NCBI GenBank assembly: GCA_002437585.1
Contig: DJQM01000014.1
Location: forward strand, 6,218 to 47,152
Origin: Clostridiales bacterium UBA6386
GTDB lineage: Bacteria > Bacillota > Clostridia > Oscillospirales > Oscillospiraceae
Length of the DNA stretch: 40,935 nt
Direction: 5' to 3'
This document shows positions 40,680 through 40,935 of the stretch, piece after piece. Every line of letters starts with the position of its first letter. Position 1 is the stretch's first letter. The notes under the pieces are model-generated. The model saw only the letters and a list, made by a program, of their open reading frames with translations. It was not told the origin of the DNA and did no database searches. The translations under genes were made by a program, and so were the position numbers.

Positions 40680-40710
40680 GCTCCGAAGTGTCATGCTTCG
40701 GAGCTTTTTT
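40680..40710 (+). terminator. terminator of tRNA-Leu
   Basis: GCTCCGAAG (40680-40688) pairs with CTTCGGAGC (40696-40704), followed by TTTTTT. It overlaps the stop codon of the minus-strand integrase remnant. Confidence 0.88.
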
Positions 40711-40903
40711 ACTGCCCAGAAGCAAAGTATTGAACATTTTTCGGAAACGCCGGGAGAATTGCATTTGCAGACGAAACCTTACTGGAAAAATCCAAATGTG
40801 TGTAAATATTGGAAGTAGTGCTGATGTCGCTGTGTCCCAGCCACTCCTGAATCTCTTTCAGGCTCACACCATTGGCATACAGCAAACTGGCACAGCTATG
40901 CCC
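40709..40903 (-). pseudogene. tyrosine recombinase (phage-type integrase) C-terminal remnant
   Basis: The minus strand encodes 64 residues from 40903 to a TAA at 40711-40709, including HSCASLLYANGVSLKEIQEW, then LGHSDISTTSNIYTHLDFSS. This is the C-terminus of a tyrosine recombinase: the box II GH histidine and the nucleophile Tyr (IYTH) are present. The frame is closed by TAA at 40906-40904, where the HDLRH arginine motif should stand, so the gene is broken there or frameshifted. The window ends 29 bases further on. Its place just 3' of tRNA-Leu is typical of an integrated element. Confidence 0.8.
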
Positions 40904-40935
40904 TTACGGTATAATTAATGTCTACTGAGCAACCC

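Overview
The window is a chromosomal segment of a G+C-rich (about 60% by eye) low-redundancy Firmicute, most likely class Clostridia and probably order Oscillospirales. That placement is inference. It rests on the Gram-positive order rimP-nusA-rnpM-ylxQ-infB-rbfA-nrnA-truB-ribF, the holB-ricT pair, an LtaS-type enzyme, a type 1B dihydroorotate dehydrogenase with PyrK, DegV and DUF1836 genes, and intergenic hairpin repeats of a kind common in gut Clostridia.

Layout. 1-658: repeat-rich spacer ending in the rimP promoter. 659-8970: translation/transcription operon (RimP, NusA, RnpM, YlxQ, IF-2, RbfA, NrnA, TruB, RibF), interrupted on both sides of infB by copies of a palindromic element. 9036-10349: a membrane-anchored CapA-family protein with its own promoter. 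10956-13591: asparaginase and a CBS/DRTGG-containing inorganic pyrophosphatase. 14061-18283: holB-ricT-LTA-synthase-like operon. 18662-20652 (minus): prmA and a DUF4015 glycoside-hydrolase-like protein. 21002-24448: an M16 peptidase pair (inactive plus active) and lgt. 24822-25682 (minus) and 25828-26352 (plus): divergent DegV and DUF1836 genes. 26486-31018: aspS, an RsmF-like rRNA methyltransferase and murA, each with its own promoter. 31621-40301: pyrimidine operon pyrC-carB-pyrK-pyrD-pyrF-pyrE-pyrB. 40401-40903: a tRNA-Leu half, a complete tRNA-Leu(CAA) and a broken tyrosine-recombinase gene.

The protein genes are almost all housekeeping. The pyr operon encodes every step of UMP synthesis except carA, which is not in the window. 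PyrB carries a C-terminal zinc ribbon that matches the zinc domain of the PyrI regulatory chain. The operon leader contains an intrinsic terminator with a competing antiterminator.

I see no multi-gene novel system. The most unusual content is non-coding. There is a three-copy, about 163-bp foldback element with compensatory changes. There are also at least three families of short covarying hairpins, assembled into composite islands that sit almost only between transcription units.
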